Source of the DNA: Sideroxydans sp.
Lineage (GTDB): Bacteria > Pseudomonadota > Gammaproteobacteria > Burkholderiales > Gallionellaceae
Length of the DNA: 64,000 nt
Assembly (NCBI GenBank): GCA_024636935.1
Contig: JAGXGC010000026.1
Coordinates: forward strand, 1-64,000
Direction: 5' to 3'
Part shown: one piece after another, positions 48,141-57,937 of the stretch
Layout of the letters: every line of letters begins with the position of its first letter
Position numbering within the stretch: the stretch's first letter is position 1
Program-made: the position numbers and the translations under genes
Notes under the pieces: model-generated
What the model was told of the DNA's origin: nothing
Databases searched by the model: none
The model's input: only the letters and a program-made list of their open reading frames with translations

Positions 48141-48980
48141 ATGAACCTCATTATCCAAGCACTGCACGACATCCCTACTGTTCAAGTCGAGCACATCGCC
48201 AGCCTTGCAGCTGCACAGCGCATCGAACAGATCGCCCCGCATGCTTACCGCCTGCGCGACGCAGAACCGCACGACATCATCGGGGCTTATTGCTACGAAC
48301 ACCAGATCGATTGCGGTTACGTGCCAGAAGGCAAGCACCTAGGCGATTTCGGCTTGCTAGTGATGGACATGGATTCGACACTGATCTCCATCGAATGCAT
48401 CGATGAGATCGCTGATATGCAAGGTATCAAGCCGCAGGTGGCGGAGATAACCGAGGCCGCGATGCGTGGCGAGATCGATTTCGCCGAGAGCCTGCGCCGT
48501 CGTGTGGCCTTGTTGGCAGGACTGGATGAATCCGCCTTGCTGCGCGTGTACGACGAGAGATTGCAACTCAACCCCGGCGCCGAAAAGATGCTGGCCGCCA
48601 TGAAACAGCACGGCATAAAAACGATGCTGGTGTCCGGTGGATTCGTATTTTTCACCGATCGTTTGAAAGAACGGCTCGGCCTCGACTATGCACATGCCAA
48701 CACACTGGAGATCGTGGACGGCAAGCTCACCGGCAAAGTGCTGGGCGACATCGTGGATGCTCAGGCCAAGGCCGACTGGCTCAACCGCGTGCGCGAAGAG
48801 CTGGGCCTCAGCTGCGAACAGGTGTTCGCCATGGGCGACGGCGCAAACGACCTGAAGATGATGGCGCAGGCAGGCGTGAGCGTGGCCTACCACGCCAAGC
48901 CGGTGGTAAGAACGCAGGCGAGCCACGCACTGAATTTCGTCGGACTGGATGGGCTGGTTACATTGTTCGAACAGACATGA
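48141..48980 (+). CDS. serB: Phosphoserine phosphatase
   Basis: 279 residues from the ATG at 48141; a TTG at 48096 would add 15. It frees serine from phosphoserine, last step of serine synthesis. An N-terminal ACT-like region (1-75) is followed by the HAD fold with DMDSTLISIECIDE, VSGGF and GDGANDLKMM. It overlaps the start of the next gene by four bases. Confidence 0.95.
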   Translation: MNLIIQALHDIPTVQVEHIASLAAAQRIEQIAPHAYRLRDAEPHDIIGAYCYEHQIDCGYVPEGKHLGDFGLLVMDMDSTLISIECIDEIADMQGIKPQVAEITEAAMRGEIDFAESLRRRVALLAGLDESALLRVYDERLQLNPGAEKMLAAMKQHGIKTMLVSGGFVFFTDRLKERLGLDYAHANTLEIVDGKLTGKVLGDIVDAQAKADWLNRVREELGLSCEQVFAMGDGANDLKMMAQAGVSVAYHAKPVVRTQASHALNFVGLDGLVTLFEQT

Positions 48981-49477
48981 TGTTCGATTTGCGAACAGTC
49001 TGCTTCCTGATCGGACTGTCGTTCGCAGCAAACTGTTCAGCCGCCGATATGTTCGGCCCTTTCGACAGAGTGGAAGATTTACCGCGCTCAGAACTCTGGC
49101 TGAGTACTGGAATTGAGACTTGGCATTTCAAAAACGACCAAGGCTTAAACAGCCACAACCCTGGCTGGGGTATAGATTACCGATTCTCGACCACCACTTC
49201 TATTACCGGTGGGAAATTCTTTAATAGTGTCTGGCAAGATTCTAACTATCTGGGCATTAGCTGGCATCCACTAGCCGTCGGACCTTTTCGCTTCGGTATG
49301 TTCGCAGGGTTGTTGGATGGCTATCCCAGAATGGAGAGCGGCGGCACTTTCTTCGCAGCCGTCCCGGCGATCAGTGCTGAATATGGAAGACTCGGCGCCA
49401 ACCTTATCGTCATCCCGAGCATACGGGATAAAGTGTACGGTGGGATTTCACTCCAGCTCAAGCTCAAGCTATATTGA
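48977..49477 (+). CDS. Exported beta-barrel protein (PagP-like fold suspected)
   Basis: 166 residues. A signal peptide (about 1-22, ending SAA) is followed by alternating beta strands (RSELWLSTGIETWHF, NPGWGIDYRFS, SNYLGISWHPL, GGISLQLKLKLY) with aromatic girdles and a C-terminal strand ending in LY. The GYP-containing turn and strand order resemble small outer-membrane barrels such as PagP, but I cannot see its catalytic His-Asp-Ser set for certain, so the enzymatic role is not claimed. It overlaps serB at the start and the next gene at the end (convergent). Confidence 0.65.
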   Translation: MMFDLRTVCFLIGLSFAANCSAADMFGPFDRVEDLPRSELWLSTGIETWHFKNDQGLNSHNPGWGIDYRFSTTTSITGGKFFNSVWQDSNYLGISWHPLAVGPFRFGMFAGLLDGYPRMESGGTFFAAVPAISAEYGRLGANLIVIPSIRDKVYGGISLQLKLKLY

Positions 49478-50203
49478 CTCACTGCCACTTGGGCGCAGAC
49501 CGACTTCCGGCTTCTGTGCTGCTTCAAGAGATTTCCTAATATTCTTGTTGCGATACATCGCATCATCCGCAAAGTCGATCAGCTCGATTCCGCTCGAACC
49601 GTCCGCCGGGTAAAAGGCTATTCCAGCGCTGACACCCAGTTCCAGTTTATGACCGCGCACCTCGAAGGGGCGGGATAAGGTAGCAGTTATCTTGTTTATC
49701 ACACACTCTGCATCGGCAGTACTTTCCGCATCAGCAAGCAGAAGAGCGAACTCATCCCCGCCGATGCGCGCCACGGTATCGCTCTCTCGCAACTCGCTTT
49801 CGATTCGTACCGCCGCCAACTTCAGCACCACGTCACCGATACGATGGCCAAACTTATCGTTGATCGGTTTGAAGTTATCCAGATCGAGAAAGACCACGGC
49901 GAAGCTGCGCTTTTCTCGCCGGGCTACAACCAACGCATGATCCAGCCTGTCGTTGAACAACTGGCGGTTGGGCATGCCGGTCAGCGGATCGTGATAAGCC
50001 ATCTGCATCGGCCGCAACTGAAGATTCAGCATGAAAGGTACACAGATGAGCGTCAGCAGGCCTGCATCCGCCATGGCGCGTATCCACACCGGATAACCAT
50101 GCGCCTCCATCATGGGATCAATGGTCAGCATCAGCAGCAGTTCGGCTAATGCGATGAGACTCAACAACAGGAAGAAATAACGTATCGGGATATATTGATT
50201 CAA
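49469..50203 (-). CDS. Membrane diguanylate cyclase
   Basis: 244 residues from a TTG at 50203. A perfect GGAGGT lies four bases before it; the longer frame to 50254 also begins with TTG but lacks such a site. Two membrane helices (about 8-28 and 42-62) lead to a GGDEF domain with intact GGDEF, an RESD inhibition site five residues before it and DPLTGMPNRQLFNDRL at the start. It should make c-di-GMP. Its 3' end overlaps that of the beta-barrel gene by nine bases (convergent). Confidence 0.88.
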   Translation of the reverse strand: MNQYIPIRYFFLLLSLIALAELLLMLTIDPMMEAHGYPVWIRAMADAGLLTLICVPFMLNLQLRPMQMAYHDPLTGMPNRQLFNDRLDHALVVARREKRSFAVVFLDLDNFKPINDKFGHRIGDVVLKLAAVRIESELRESDTVARIGGDEFALLLADAESTADAECVINKITATLSRPFEVRGHKLELGVSAGIAFYPADGSSGIELIDFADDAMYRNKNIRKSLEAAQKPEVGLRPSGSESI

Positions 50204-50207
50204 ACTG

Positions 50208-50213
50208 ACCTCC
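50208..50213 (-). promoter_or_regulatory. Ribosome-binding site that fixes the TTG start of the diguanylate cyclase
   Basis: GGAGGT on the minus strand, four bases before TTG at 50203. This is the strongest translation signal near this gene and decides for the shorter form. Confidence 0.65.
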
Positions 50214-50300
50214 GAATGAATATGGAACTCTTTTGCGAACTCTATCCATATCAAACAGAGATAAACACCCCTACTTTTACTCGGGAATAATTTAGGGAAG

Positions 50301-50316
50301 CACTGACCAATCAGTG
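50301..50316. terminator. Hairpin downstream of the BLUF gene
   Basis: CACTGA-CCAA-TCAGTG is a perfect 6-bp stem five bases past the stop of the minus-strand gene. No T-run follows on the minus strand, so it may be a weak terminator or mRNA 3' end structure. Confidence 0.35.
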
Positions 50317-50320
50317 TTAG

Positions 50321-53300
50321 CTAGAAGTCTCCCCTGAACGCAGTGATAAAGCTGTAGCAGATGCGCGCATCCTCGGCGAGTTCGAGGAAGCTGATTGTTC
50401 TGCGGTTCCACTGGCTGAAGTCGGGCACCCCTGCAATACTGGACATATCGTGAAACTGCATATTCCAGTCCAGGAAGATGCGCTGCTGCTCGTGGCCTTC
50501 AATGACGATGTGCAAATTCTTGTGCCGTCTATCCGCTTGGATGTGCTCCATCAGTTTCAGCACATTCTCGCGGCTCCCCTCCAGCATCTGCATGAAGCAA
50601 CCATCCTGATACAGCATGCAACCGGTGATGCCCGCAGCTTGATTGTTCTGTTGCGACACCTTCATCACCTGTGCCAAACCGTCTTCGTCCATCTCATCGC
50701 CCGCCTGACTGACATACAACAGGAAATATAATGACGAATCGGCGCCCTTGCTTTCACTACTCAGTTCCTTGTCCACGGCATCGATGAAAGACTGCTCATC
50801 AAGCGGTCGATAGCAAAGGTAACCTTGGATGAAATCGCAACCGTTCGAACGCAACTCCAGTAACTGCGCCTCGTTCTCCACGCCCTCGGCCACCAGCTTC
50901 AGGCCCAACGAACGTCCCAGCCCGATGATGCCGCGGATGATGGTGCGGCTATCTGCCTGCTTGTCCACGCCGTCAACAAAAGCCTTGTCGATCTTCAGCA
51001 CGCTGACCGGCATGCGCGTCAATTGCGCCAGCGATGAATAGCCAGTACCGAAGTCATCCACCGCCACACGCAAGCCCAGTTCAGCCAATTCGCGCAGCAC
51101 ATGCAGATTGCTCTCCACATCTGCCATTAGCGATGTCTCGGTGATTTCGATCAGCAGGCGGGTCGGATCAGCACCGGTCTCGCGCAATATCTCGGCAAAA
51201 TCCTGCGCCAGTGTTGCTTCATTCAACTGGCGCGTGGAAACATTCACCGACACATAAGACGGCGCCTGCGCACCCCAGCGCTGGCGCCACTTGACCTCGG
51301 CCAAACAGCCTTGGCGGAACACCCACAGACCGATATCCACAATTGGGCCTGTCATCTCGGCGATGGGAATGAACACAGCGGGCGATATCTCGCCGCCCGA
51401 CGGATGCCAGCGCAGCAGCAATTCGGCACCAACGATGCGACGATTTTCCGCTGAGACTATGGGCTGGAAACGGCAGGAGAATTCGTTACGCGACAATGCT
51501 TGTCGCAGCCCCTCGGTCACCGACAAACGCTGGCGCACTTTCTCTTCCAGACTGTCGCTGAAAAAATGCCAGCCGTCGCGCCCCTTCTGCTTTGCCTCAT
51601 ACATGGCGGTATCGGCAGAACGCAGCAGATCATCGGCGGAATGCGTGCTGCCATGTCCCACTGCGATACCGATACTGGCAGTGACGAACAGCGGCGTACC
51701 GTCGAAGTCGACAGGTTGGCGCATGGCCTCGTTGATGCGCTCGGCCAGCGCAGAGATGGAAGTGGGTTGTTCCAGTTGTTCGCACAACACCACGAACTCG
51801 TCGCCCGCCAGACGCGCCACCGTATCGCCCGGACGCACCTGCTCGATCAATCGCGCGGACACCACTTTGAGCAAGGCATCACCCGCCTGATGCCCGTGGG
51901 TATCGTTCACCAGCTTGAATCCATCCAGATCCATGAACAACAAAGCGATACTCAATCCCTGCCGTTGCGAACGCTGCAGAGCATTCACCAGCCGTTCGCG
52001 GATCAATGCCCGATTGGGCAATTGCGTCAACACATCATGCGTCGCGCGCCACAGCATCTCATCCTCGGCGCGCTTGCGTTCGGAGATGTCGCGCATGGTG
52101 ACGACCAACATCCATTCGTCGTCATTCTTGAATTTGGCGATAGCTGCTTCCAGAGGGAAGAACGAACCGTCTTTGCGATAACCGGATATCTCGCCGCGCG
52201 ACGACATGCGCCGCTCCATCTCCTCGCCCTCGACAAATCCCCGCACCATGTCGACGTGCCTTTGGCGTATATGCGGCGGCAGCAGCAGGTGTATCGACAT
52301 GCCGACCATCTCAGTCAAGGTATAACCGAACAGCCCACAGGCACTGGGATTGGCTTCGGCGATGATGCCCTGATGGTTGGTGGCGATGACAGCCATGTCG
52401 GCGATGGACAATATCCGCTGTGCCGTGTTGAGTCTTTGCATGGCGACACTTGCTTCCGCCGCTATCCGCTCCAGCACCTGCGGCGAAGGCGGCGATTCGT
52501 GCAACTTAGCCACCTTGGCCTGCTCGCGATAGCGCTCAGGAATCTGCGGTGCGATGCGCCCGAACGATTCAACGATACTGAACGTACCGTCTGCGTTGCA
52601 GCGCGAAAGATAAGTATTCACGCTGGCATGGTGGGTATCAGCATCCATCACCACTTCACCCTGGGGCGAAGTCACGCGGATGTTTTCCAGCGCATCCACC
52701 ACTGCCTCCGGCTCGCTCGTGCCCGCAACCTCAACGGCCTTGGCAAAAGCCTTCACACACAGATAGGTCCCCTCGCCGAAATTGGTGAGAATGCCGTTGC
52801 CGTTCGGCCAGATACCGGTGATGTCGGGCAGTTGCGCCAAACGTTCAAGGTAGGCGCGGTTCTCCGGCGTCGCCACCGACATGAAGTAGCTGTTACTGGA
52901 ATAAAAACCCTCGCGCACCTGCGCCGGCAAGTGGCTGACCATCATCTCGTCGTAATGCCCCATCACCACTGCCATGCGCTTCTTCAACCCCATCGCGGTG
53001 AATTGCGTGAGCAGATGCACTTGGTCATCACCCGCAAAATAGGGAACGAAGACATCTGCACCGGAGCGGGCGACCTGCTCGAGTAAAGCATCGATCTCTT
53101 GCAGGCTCGCGCCTATGGGGAGGTACTCCTCGCCTAGGATGTCTCCACCTAGCGACAACAACGAACGCTTAGCCGCATCGATAGAACCGCGCGGCCATTC
53201 GTAGTTATTGCCTGCAAAGAACATCTTGAGACCGTGGTGTTTGGCCATGTAGGGGATCATCTTGTCGATCTGCTGGTTGGGCAGCGCGGCGAAGTGGAAG

Positions 53301-53656
53301 AAGTAGCGTCCGGAGATGCTGCCTTCGTAGAACGAGAAATTCAGGTAGGGAATGCGCTTCGGCTCGGCCACCTGTGCGGCGACAGCAATACGCGAGTTGG
53401 ACAACAGATTGCCGATGATGGCATCGCAATGATGCCGCTCGACCAAGCGCAAGGCGGCAGGCACAGCGGTATCTGGCAGGCTACCATCATCCTCGATGAT
53501 CAGCTCCAGCGGTCGCCCCAGCAAGCCACCGGCCCCATTGATCTCGCTGCAAGCGATCCTGGCGGCATTGCATATCTCGGTACCATACAGCCCGACCAAG
53601 CCTGTCAACGGCGGCATCAGACCCAAACGGATAGATTTCAATGTGTTATCACTCAT
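50321..53656 (-). CDS. PBP-fold-PAS-GGDEF-EAL-BLUF fusion protein
   Basis: 1111 residues from the ATG at 53656. Residues 8-385 match the type I periplasmic-binding fold used by branched-chain amino acid, urea and amide sensors (IRLGLMPPLTGLVGLYG, EINGAGGLLGRPLELIIEDDG, LPDITGIWPNGNGI), but there is no signal peptide and no membrane helix, so it should be cytoplasmic like AmiC. A PAS domain lies at about 410-525. The GGDEF domain (530-695) reads AGDEF at 617-621, with an inhibition site R608-D611. The EAL domain (705-955) keeps Glu745, Asn805, Glu837, Asp867-Asp868, Lys888 and Glu924. Residues 974-1070 are a BLUF domain with Tyr981, Asn1005, Gln1023, Trp1064 and Met1066 at the flavin-switch positions. 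It should join a small-molecule input and blue light to c-di-GMP turnover. Confidence 0.9.
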   Translation of the reverse strand: MSDNTLKSIRLGLMPPLTGLVGLYGTEICNAARIACSEINGAGGLLGRPLELIIEDDGSLPDTAVPAALRLVERHHCDAIIGNLLSNSRIAVAAQVAEPKRIPYLNFSFYEGSISGRYFFHFAALPNQQIDKMIPYMAKHHGLKMFFAGNNYEWPRGSIDAAKRSLLSLGGDILGEEYLPIGASLQEIDALLEQVARSGADVFVPYFAGDDQVHLLTQFTAMGLKKRMAVVMGHYDEMMVSHLPAQVREGFYSSNSYFMSVATPENRAYLERLAQLPDITGIWPNGNGILTNFGEGTYLCVKAFAKAVEVAGTSEPEAVVDALENIRVTSPQGEVVMDADTHHASVNTYLSRCNADGTFSIVESFGRIAPQIPERYREQAKVAKLHESPPSPQVLERIAAEASVAMQRLNTAQRILSIADMAVIATNHQGIIAEANPSACGLFGYTLTEMVGMSIHLLLPPHIRQRHVDMVRGFVEGEEMERRMSSRGEISGYRKDGSFFPLEAAIAKFKNDDEWMLVVTMRDISERKRAEDEMLWRATHDVLTQLPNRALIRERLVNALQRSQRQGLSIALLFMDLDGFKLVNDTHGHQAGDALLKVVSARLIEQVRPGDTVARLAGDEFVVLCEQLEQPTSISALAERINEAMRQPVDFDGTPLFVTASIGIAVGHGSTHSADDLLRSADTAMYEAKQKGRDGWHFFSDSLEEKVRQRLSVTEGLRQALSRNEFSCRFQPIVSAENRRIVGAELLLRWHPSGGEISPAVFIPIAEMTGPIVDIGLWVFRQGCLAEVKWRQRWGAQAPSYVSVNVSTRQLNEATLAQDFAEILRETGADPTRLLIEITETSLMADVESNLHVLRELAELGLRVAVDDFGTGYSSLAQLTRMPVSVLKIDKAFVDGVDKQADSRTIIRGIIGLGRSLGLKLVAEGVENEAQLLELRSNGCDFIQGYLCYRPLDEQSFIDAVDKELSSESKGADSSLYFLLYVSQAGDEMDEDGLAQVMKVSQQNNQAAGITGCMLYQDGCFMQMLEGSRENVLKLMEHIQADRRHKNLHIVIEGHEQQRIFLDWNMQFHDMSSIAGVPDFSQWNRRTISFLELAEDARICYSFITAFRGDF

Positions 53657-53753
53657 AAACAACGTTGCTGTCTAAATCTCCCTAACACAAACACTATGTA
53701 CATTACCGTATCCGCAACAAAATTGCGCCCTGTGTTTGCACGGCATCTGTCCG

Positions 53754-53759
53754 TATAAT
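53754..53759 (+). promoter_or_regulatory. Possible -10 element of nrdJ
   Basis: TATAAT 60 bases before the nrdJ start. A partial NrdR-box-like ACACTATGTACATT lies near 53691-53704, but no second box is seen, and I find no cobalamin riboswitch. Confidence 0.3.
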
Positions 53760-53819
53760 TACCATCCAGTTCACCCCTTCCCCTCCTCCATGGAAGGGAA
53801 GCAATCAGAAAGTCCAGAA

Positions 53820-56800
53820 ATGACGCAAGAGATCAGCACCGAAGTCCTTCTTGAGAAATACGCGGAAGCCGACGAGAACACGGTGCAAGACGTGCGCCGA
53901 CGCGTGGCTCGCGGCTTGGCGCAAGCAGAAAACCCCGAACAACGCGCGCAATGGGAAGAGACCTTCTTCCAAGCGCAAGAGAACGGCTTCGTTCCTGCCG
54001 GCCGCATCAACTCAGCCGCCGGATTGAAGATCCAAGCCACGCTCATCAACTGCTTCGTGCAGCCGGTGGGCGATGCCATCTCCGGTTTCAGCGACGGGCG
54101 CCCCGGCATCTACGACGCACTGCAACAAGCTGCCGAGACCATGCGCCGCGGTGGCGGTGTGGGTTATGACTTCTCCACCATCCGTCCCGAAGGTGCGCAC
54201 GTGAAAGGCACCAACTCGCGCGCCAGCGGCCCCATCTCCTATATGCGTGTGTTCGACCGCTCCTGCGAGACAGTGGAATCCGCCGGTGCACGACGCGGTG
54301 CGCAGATGGGCGTGCTGCGCTGCGACCACCCCGACATCGAAAAATTCATCAGCGCCAAGGACAAGGGCGATCTGCGCAACTTCAACATCTCAGTCGGCGT
54401 GACCGATGCGCTGATGCAAGCGGTAGAGAACGACGAAGAGTTCGAACTGGTACATATCGCCAAACCCTCAGATGCTCTTATGGAAGCCGGCGCAACGCAG
54501 CGCGCCGATGGCAAGTGGATATACCGAAAGGTACGTGCTACCGACCTGTGGAAACAGATCATCGAGAGCACCTACGACCATGCCGAACCGGGCGTGCTGT
54601 TCATCGACCTGATGAACCGCGACAACAATCTGTCGTATTGCGAAGTGATCGAGGCTACGAACCCTTGCGTCACTGCTGACACCTGGGTGATGACAGGTGA
54701 CGGTGCTCGACAGGTTCATGAACTGATCGGCCTGTCGTTCACCGCGATCGTGGATGGCAAACCCTACGCCACCGAATCGCAAGGATTCTTCTTCACCGGC
54801 AAAAAACCAGTGCTGCGTCTGAGTACCTCAGAAGGTCATACCTTGCGCCTCACCGCCGACCATCAAGTGCTACGCGTCTCCAGATTGACGCGCTACGTAC
54901 GCGAAACAGAATGGGTTAAAGCGGGCGAGCTAAAACCTGATGACCAGATCGTATTGAACGATCATCGCGCCCTGAATTCATGGGAAGGCTCGCACACTGA
55001 AAACGAGGGCTACTTGATCGGCCTGCTCATCGGCGACGGCACACTCAAGAACGACAAGGCCGTATTGAGCGTCTGGGATGCACGTGCACTCAAAACTGCC
55101 AACGGCACAGACATACAGCCCTCAGACGGTATCGCCAGCGTGATGCTGGCGGCAGAACAGGCAGCGCGCGCGCTGCCGCACCGTGCAGACTTCAAAGGCT
55201 GGCAAAAGCCGGTCGATGGTCGCGGCGAGTTCAGACTGGCGACCGGTTCATTGCGTTCATTGGCGCTGGAGCTGGGACTGACACCCGGCAACAAACGCTT
55301 CACTCCTGCAATGGAAAATGCATCGTCCGATTTCTATCGCGGCGTACTGCGCGGCATGTTCGATGCGGATGGTTCAGTGCAAGGTTCGCAGGAAAAAGGT
55401 ATCAGCGTGCGCCTGACACAGGTCGATCTCCGTAATCTGCAAGCTACACAGCGCATGTTGCAACGTCTCGGGATCATTGCCACCATCTATCAGAATCGCC
55501 GCCCGGCGGGCATGAAGATATTGCCTGACGGCAAAGGCAGCAGCAAAGAATATGCATGTCAGGCATTGCACGAACTCATCATCAGCGGCGACAACCTTGC
55601 TCGCTACGCCGAACGCATCGGCTTTTCAGACAGCGACAAGATGAATAAGCTCAATGCATCTCTGGCGTGTTATCGGCGCAAGCCGAATGCAGAACGCTTC
55701 ATCGCCACTGTTGCCGCTCTGGAAGAGGATGGCGTGGAAGATGTGTACGACGTGACCGTGGCCGAGGTGCATGCCTTCGATGCCAATGGCCTGTATGTTC
55801 ACAACTGCGCTGAGCAACCCCTGCCCCCTTACGGCTGCTGCTGCCTCGGCTCCATCGACCTGACGCGCATGGTGAAGAACCCGTTCTCCAACCATGCAGG
55901 CTTCGACCACGAGCCGTTCAAACAACTGGTGCGCACCTCGATCCGCATGTTGGACAACGTGCTGGACGTGACCGCGTGGCCACTACCGGAACAACAGGAA
56001 GAAGCGCGCAGCAAGCGCCGCGTCGGTCTCGGCTACACCGGACTGGGCGATGCGCTGATGATGCTGGGCCTGCGTTATGACACCGATGAGGCGCGCAATT
56101 TCGCTGCCGACATCACACGCATCATGCGCGACGAAGCCTATGCCGCATCGGTAGAGTTAGCCCAAGAACGCGGGGCGTTCCCGCTGCTGGAAGCCGACAA
56201 ATATCTGTCCGCTCCGCGCTTCGCTTCGCGCCTGCCGGACGAACTCAAGGACAAGATTCGCAAGCACGGCCTACGCAACAGCCACCTGCTTTCCATCGCA
56301 CCGACAGGCACCATCTCGCTGGCCTTCGCCGACAATGCCTCGAACGGTATCGAGCCCCCCTTCTCCTGGTTCTACACGCGCAAGAAGCGCATGCCGGACG
56401 GCACGACCAAGGACTATCAGGTGGAAGACCACGCTTGGCGCTTGTACAAAAAACTGGGCGGCGACATAAACAAGCTACCGGAATCGTTCGTCACCGCGCT
56501 GGAGATATCTGCCATCGACCATATGAAGATGGTCGCTGCCGTTGCGCCCTACATCGACACATCGATCAGCAAGACGGTGAACGTGCCCGCCGACTATCCG
56601 TATGAGGATTTCAAGCACCTGTACACGGAAGCATGGAAAGCAGGCCTGAAAGGTCTGGCGACCTACCGCCCAAACAGCGTGCTGGGCTCGGTGCTTTCGG
56701 TCACGCCAGAGAAGAAGGAAGAAGAACAACCACAAGATTTCGTGTTCGATCAGGACCGACGCATCGTGCTGGAGACCACACCCAAGCCCGCGCTAGCCTC

Positions 56801-57785
56801 ATTGCGCTGGCCGGGCCGACCCGATCTGCCAGCGGGTAGCGAAGGTTGGGTATCGCAAGTGGTGAAACATCCGCTGGGCAGTTTCGTGGCATTCGTGTCG
56901 CACACCACCAATGGTTGCAACCATCCCTTCGAAGTCTGGGTGAACGGTTCCGAACAGCCGCGCGGTCTGGGCGCACTGGCGAAGTCCTTGTCGATGGACA
57001 TGCGCACACGCGATCCGGTGTGGATACGCATGAAGCTGGAGATGCTGATGAAGTCGGCAGGTGACGATGGCTTCGACATGCCGATGCCGCCGGACGGCGA
57101 AGTGAAACGTATGCCGAGCTTGGTAGCCGCATTCGCCTACCTGCTGAAATACCGTATCGAACAACTTGGCGCGTTGGAGATCTGCGAAGACATCACCACA
57201 CCGATGATGGATGCGCTGTTTGCCAAAAAGGAACCCAAGACTGGCGTGGACGGCACCATGAGCTGGACGGTGGACATCTCCAACGCGGGCAGCGGCGACG
57301 ACTTCGTGCTGGGTCTGAAAGAACTGGTGCTGCCGGACGGCCAGCGTCGCCCCTACTCCATGTGGTTGTCAGGCGTTTATCCGCGCGCACTGGATGGGCT
57401 GTGCAAAGTATTGAGTCTGGACATGCGCGTGATCGATCCGGCTTGGATCGGCATGAAGTTGCGCAAGCTGCTCAACTTCGGCGAACCGCTGGGCGACTTC
57501 ATGGCGCGCGTGCCGGGCGGCGCGAAGATGGAGAGCTATCCCTCCACCGTGTCCTATGTGGCGCAACTCATCATCCACCGCTTCGCCATGCTCGGTATCC
57601 TCGACGAACATGGCTATCCGGTGCAGCAGATGGGCGTGTTGGAGATTCCCGAAGGCCAGATCAAACCCACCACCGTCAAACCGATGACCGGCAAGCACTG
57701 CAAGGAATGCGGTAATGCCACGTTGATCAAAAAGGACGGTTGCGAGTTCTGCACCAGTTGCGGCGCGATCGGTGCCTGCGGTTGA
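53820..57785 (+). CDS. nrdJ: Class II (adenosylcobalamin-dependent) ribonucleotide reductase with intein
   Basis: 1321 residues from the ATG at 53820 ([14 protein letters not shown]), with AGAAAG before it; 941 after removal of a 380-residue intein. It reduces ribonucleotides to deoxyribonucleotides with a B12-generated radical and works with or without O2. N-terminal part: [37 protein letters not shown]. The intein splits EATNP and [12 protein letters not shown], the catalytic loop with the active-site residues. The C-terminal half has [13 protein letters not shown], two TSCPD-type repeats and a zinc ribbon (CKECGN, CTSCG) as in other betaproteobacterial NrdJ. A partner NrdB is not required. 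Confidence 0.95.
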   Translation: MTQEISTEVLLEKYAEADENTVQDVRRRVARGLAQAENPEQRAQWEETFFQAQENGFVPAGRINSAAGLKIQATLINCFVQPVGDAISGFSDGRPGIYDALQQAAETMRRGGGVGYDFSTIRPEGAHVKGTNSRASGPISYMRVFDRSCETVESAGARRGAQMGVLRCDHPDIEKFISAKDKGDLRNFNISVGVTDALMQAVENDEEFELVHIAKPSDALMEAGATQRADGKWIYRKVRATDLWKQIIESTYDHAEPGVLFIDLMNRDNNLSYCEVIEATNPCVTADTWVMTGDGARQVHELIGLSFTAIVDGKPYATESQGFFFTGKKPVLRLSTSEGHTLRLTADHQVLRVSRLTRYVRETEWVKAGELKPDDQIVLNDHRALNSWEGSHTENEGYLIGLLIGDGTLKNDKAVLSVWDARALKTANGTDIQPSDGIASVMLAAEQAARALPHRADFKGWQKPVDGRGEFRLATGSLRSLALELGLTPGNKRFTPAMENASSDFYRGVLRGMFDADGSVQGSQEKGISVRLTQVDLRNLQATQRMLQRLGIIATIYQNRRPAGMKILPDGKGSSKEYACQALHELIISGDNLARYAERIGFSDSDKMNKLNASLACYRRKPNAERFIATVAALEEDGVEDVYDVTVAEVHAFDANGLYVHNCAEQPLPPYGCCCLGSIDLTRMVKNPFSNHAGFDHEPFKQLVRTSIRMLDNVLDVTAWPLPEQQEEARSKRRVGLGYTGLGDALMMLGLRYDTDEARNFAADITRIMRDEAYAASVELAQERGAFPLLEADKYLSAPRFASRLPDELKDKIRKHGLRNSHLLSIAPTGTISLAFADNASNGIEPPFSWFYTRKKRMPDGTTKDYQVEDHAWRLYKKLGGDINKLPESFVTALEISAIDHMKMVAAVAPYIDTSISKTVNVPADYPYEDFKHLYTEAWKAGLKGLATYRPNSVLGSVLSVTPEKKEEEQPQDFVFDQDRRIVLETTPKPALASLRWPGRPDLPAGSEGWVSQVVKHPLGSFVAFVSHTTNGCNHPFEVWVNGSEQPRGLGALAKSLSMDMRTRDPVWIRMKLEMLMKSAGDDGFDMPMPPDGEVKRMPSLVAAFAYLLKYRIEQLGALEICEDITTPMMDALFAKKEPKTGVDGTMSWTVDISNAGSGDDFVLGLKELVLPDGQRRPYSMWLSGVYPRALDGLCKVLSLDMRVIDPAWIGMKLRKLLNFGEPLGDFMARVPGGAKMESYPSTVSYVAQLIIHRFAMLGILDEHGYPVQQMGVLEIPEGQIKPTTVKPMTGKHCKECGNATLIKKDGCEFCTSCGAIGACG
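54666..55805 (+). mobile_element. Intein with LAGLIDADG homing endonuclease in nrdJ
   Basis: 380 codons (residues 283-662 of the precursor). Block A starts with Cys ([15 protein letters not shown]), block B has TADH (intein residues 63-66), blocks C and E are LAGLIDADG helices at 115-127 ([11 protein letters not shown]) and 223-238 ([16 protein letters not shown]) with Asp at the catalytic places, and blocks F/G end [22 protein letters not shown]-type with His379 and Asn380 before extein Cys. All splice residues are present, so it should be active. Confidence 0.93.
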
Positions 57786-57937
57786 TGGTATAAACTCGGG
57801 GCAACTACACAAGAAAAGATGTGCGGGCGATCACCGATCGAACCGCACCGAGTCGGGGGAGAGAGGCAGTTTTATGTTTTGCAATTTTTTGCGGTTAATG
57901 GGCGTAGCCGCACCAATGCCGAGACACGCGGGGTGCC

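Noticed and set aside
51500-53086. A 528-codon plus-strand open frame opposite the BLUF fusion gene.
   Set aside because: Composition (very rich in His, Arg, Gln) fits an antisense shadow; no start signal or domain.
53663-53819. Cobalamin riboswitch or NrdR box pair before the B12-dependent reductase.
   Set aside because: No B12-box-like motif and no room for the full fold; only one partial NrdR-like motif, whereas pairs about 30 bp apart are expected.
57786-57937. A small 62-codon frame (57772-57960) between nrdJ and the PilJ-type gene.
   Set aside because: It overlaps both genes, has no start signal and looks like chance; the gap probably holds the promoter of the PilJ-type gene.
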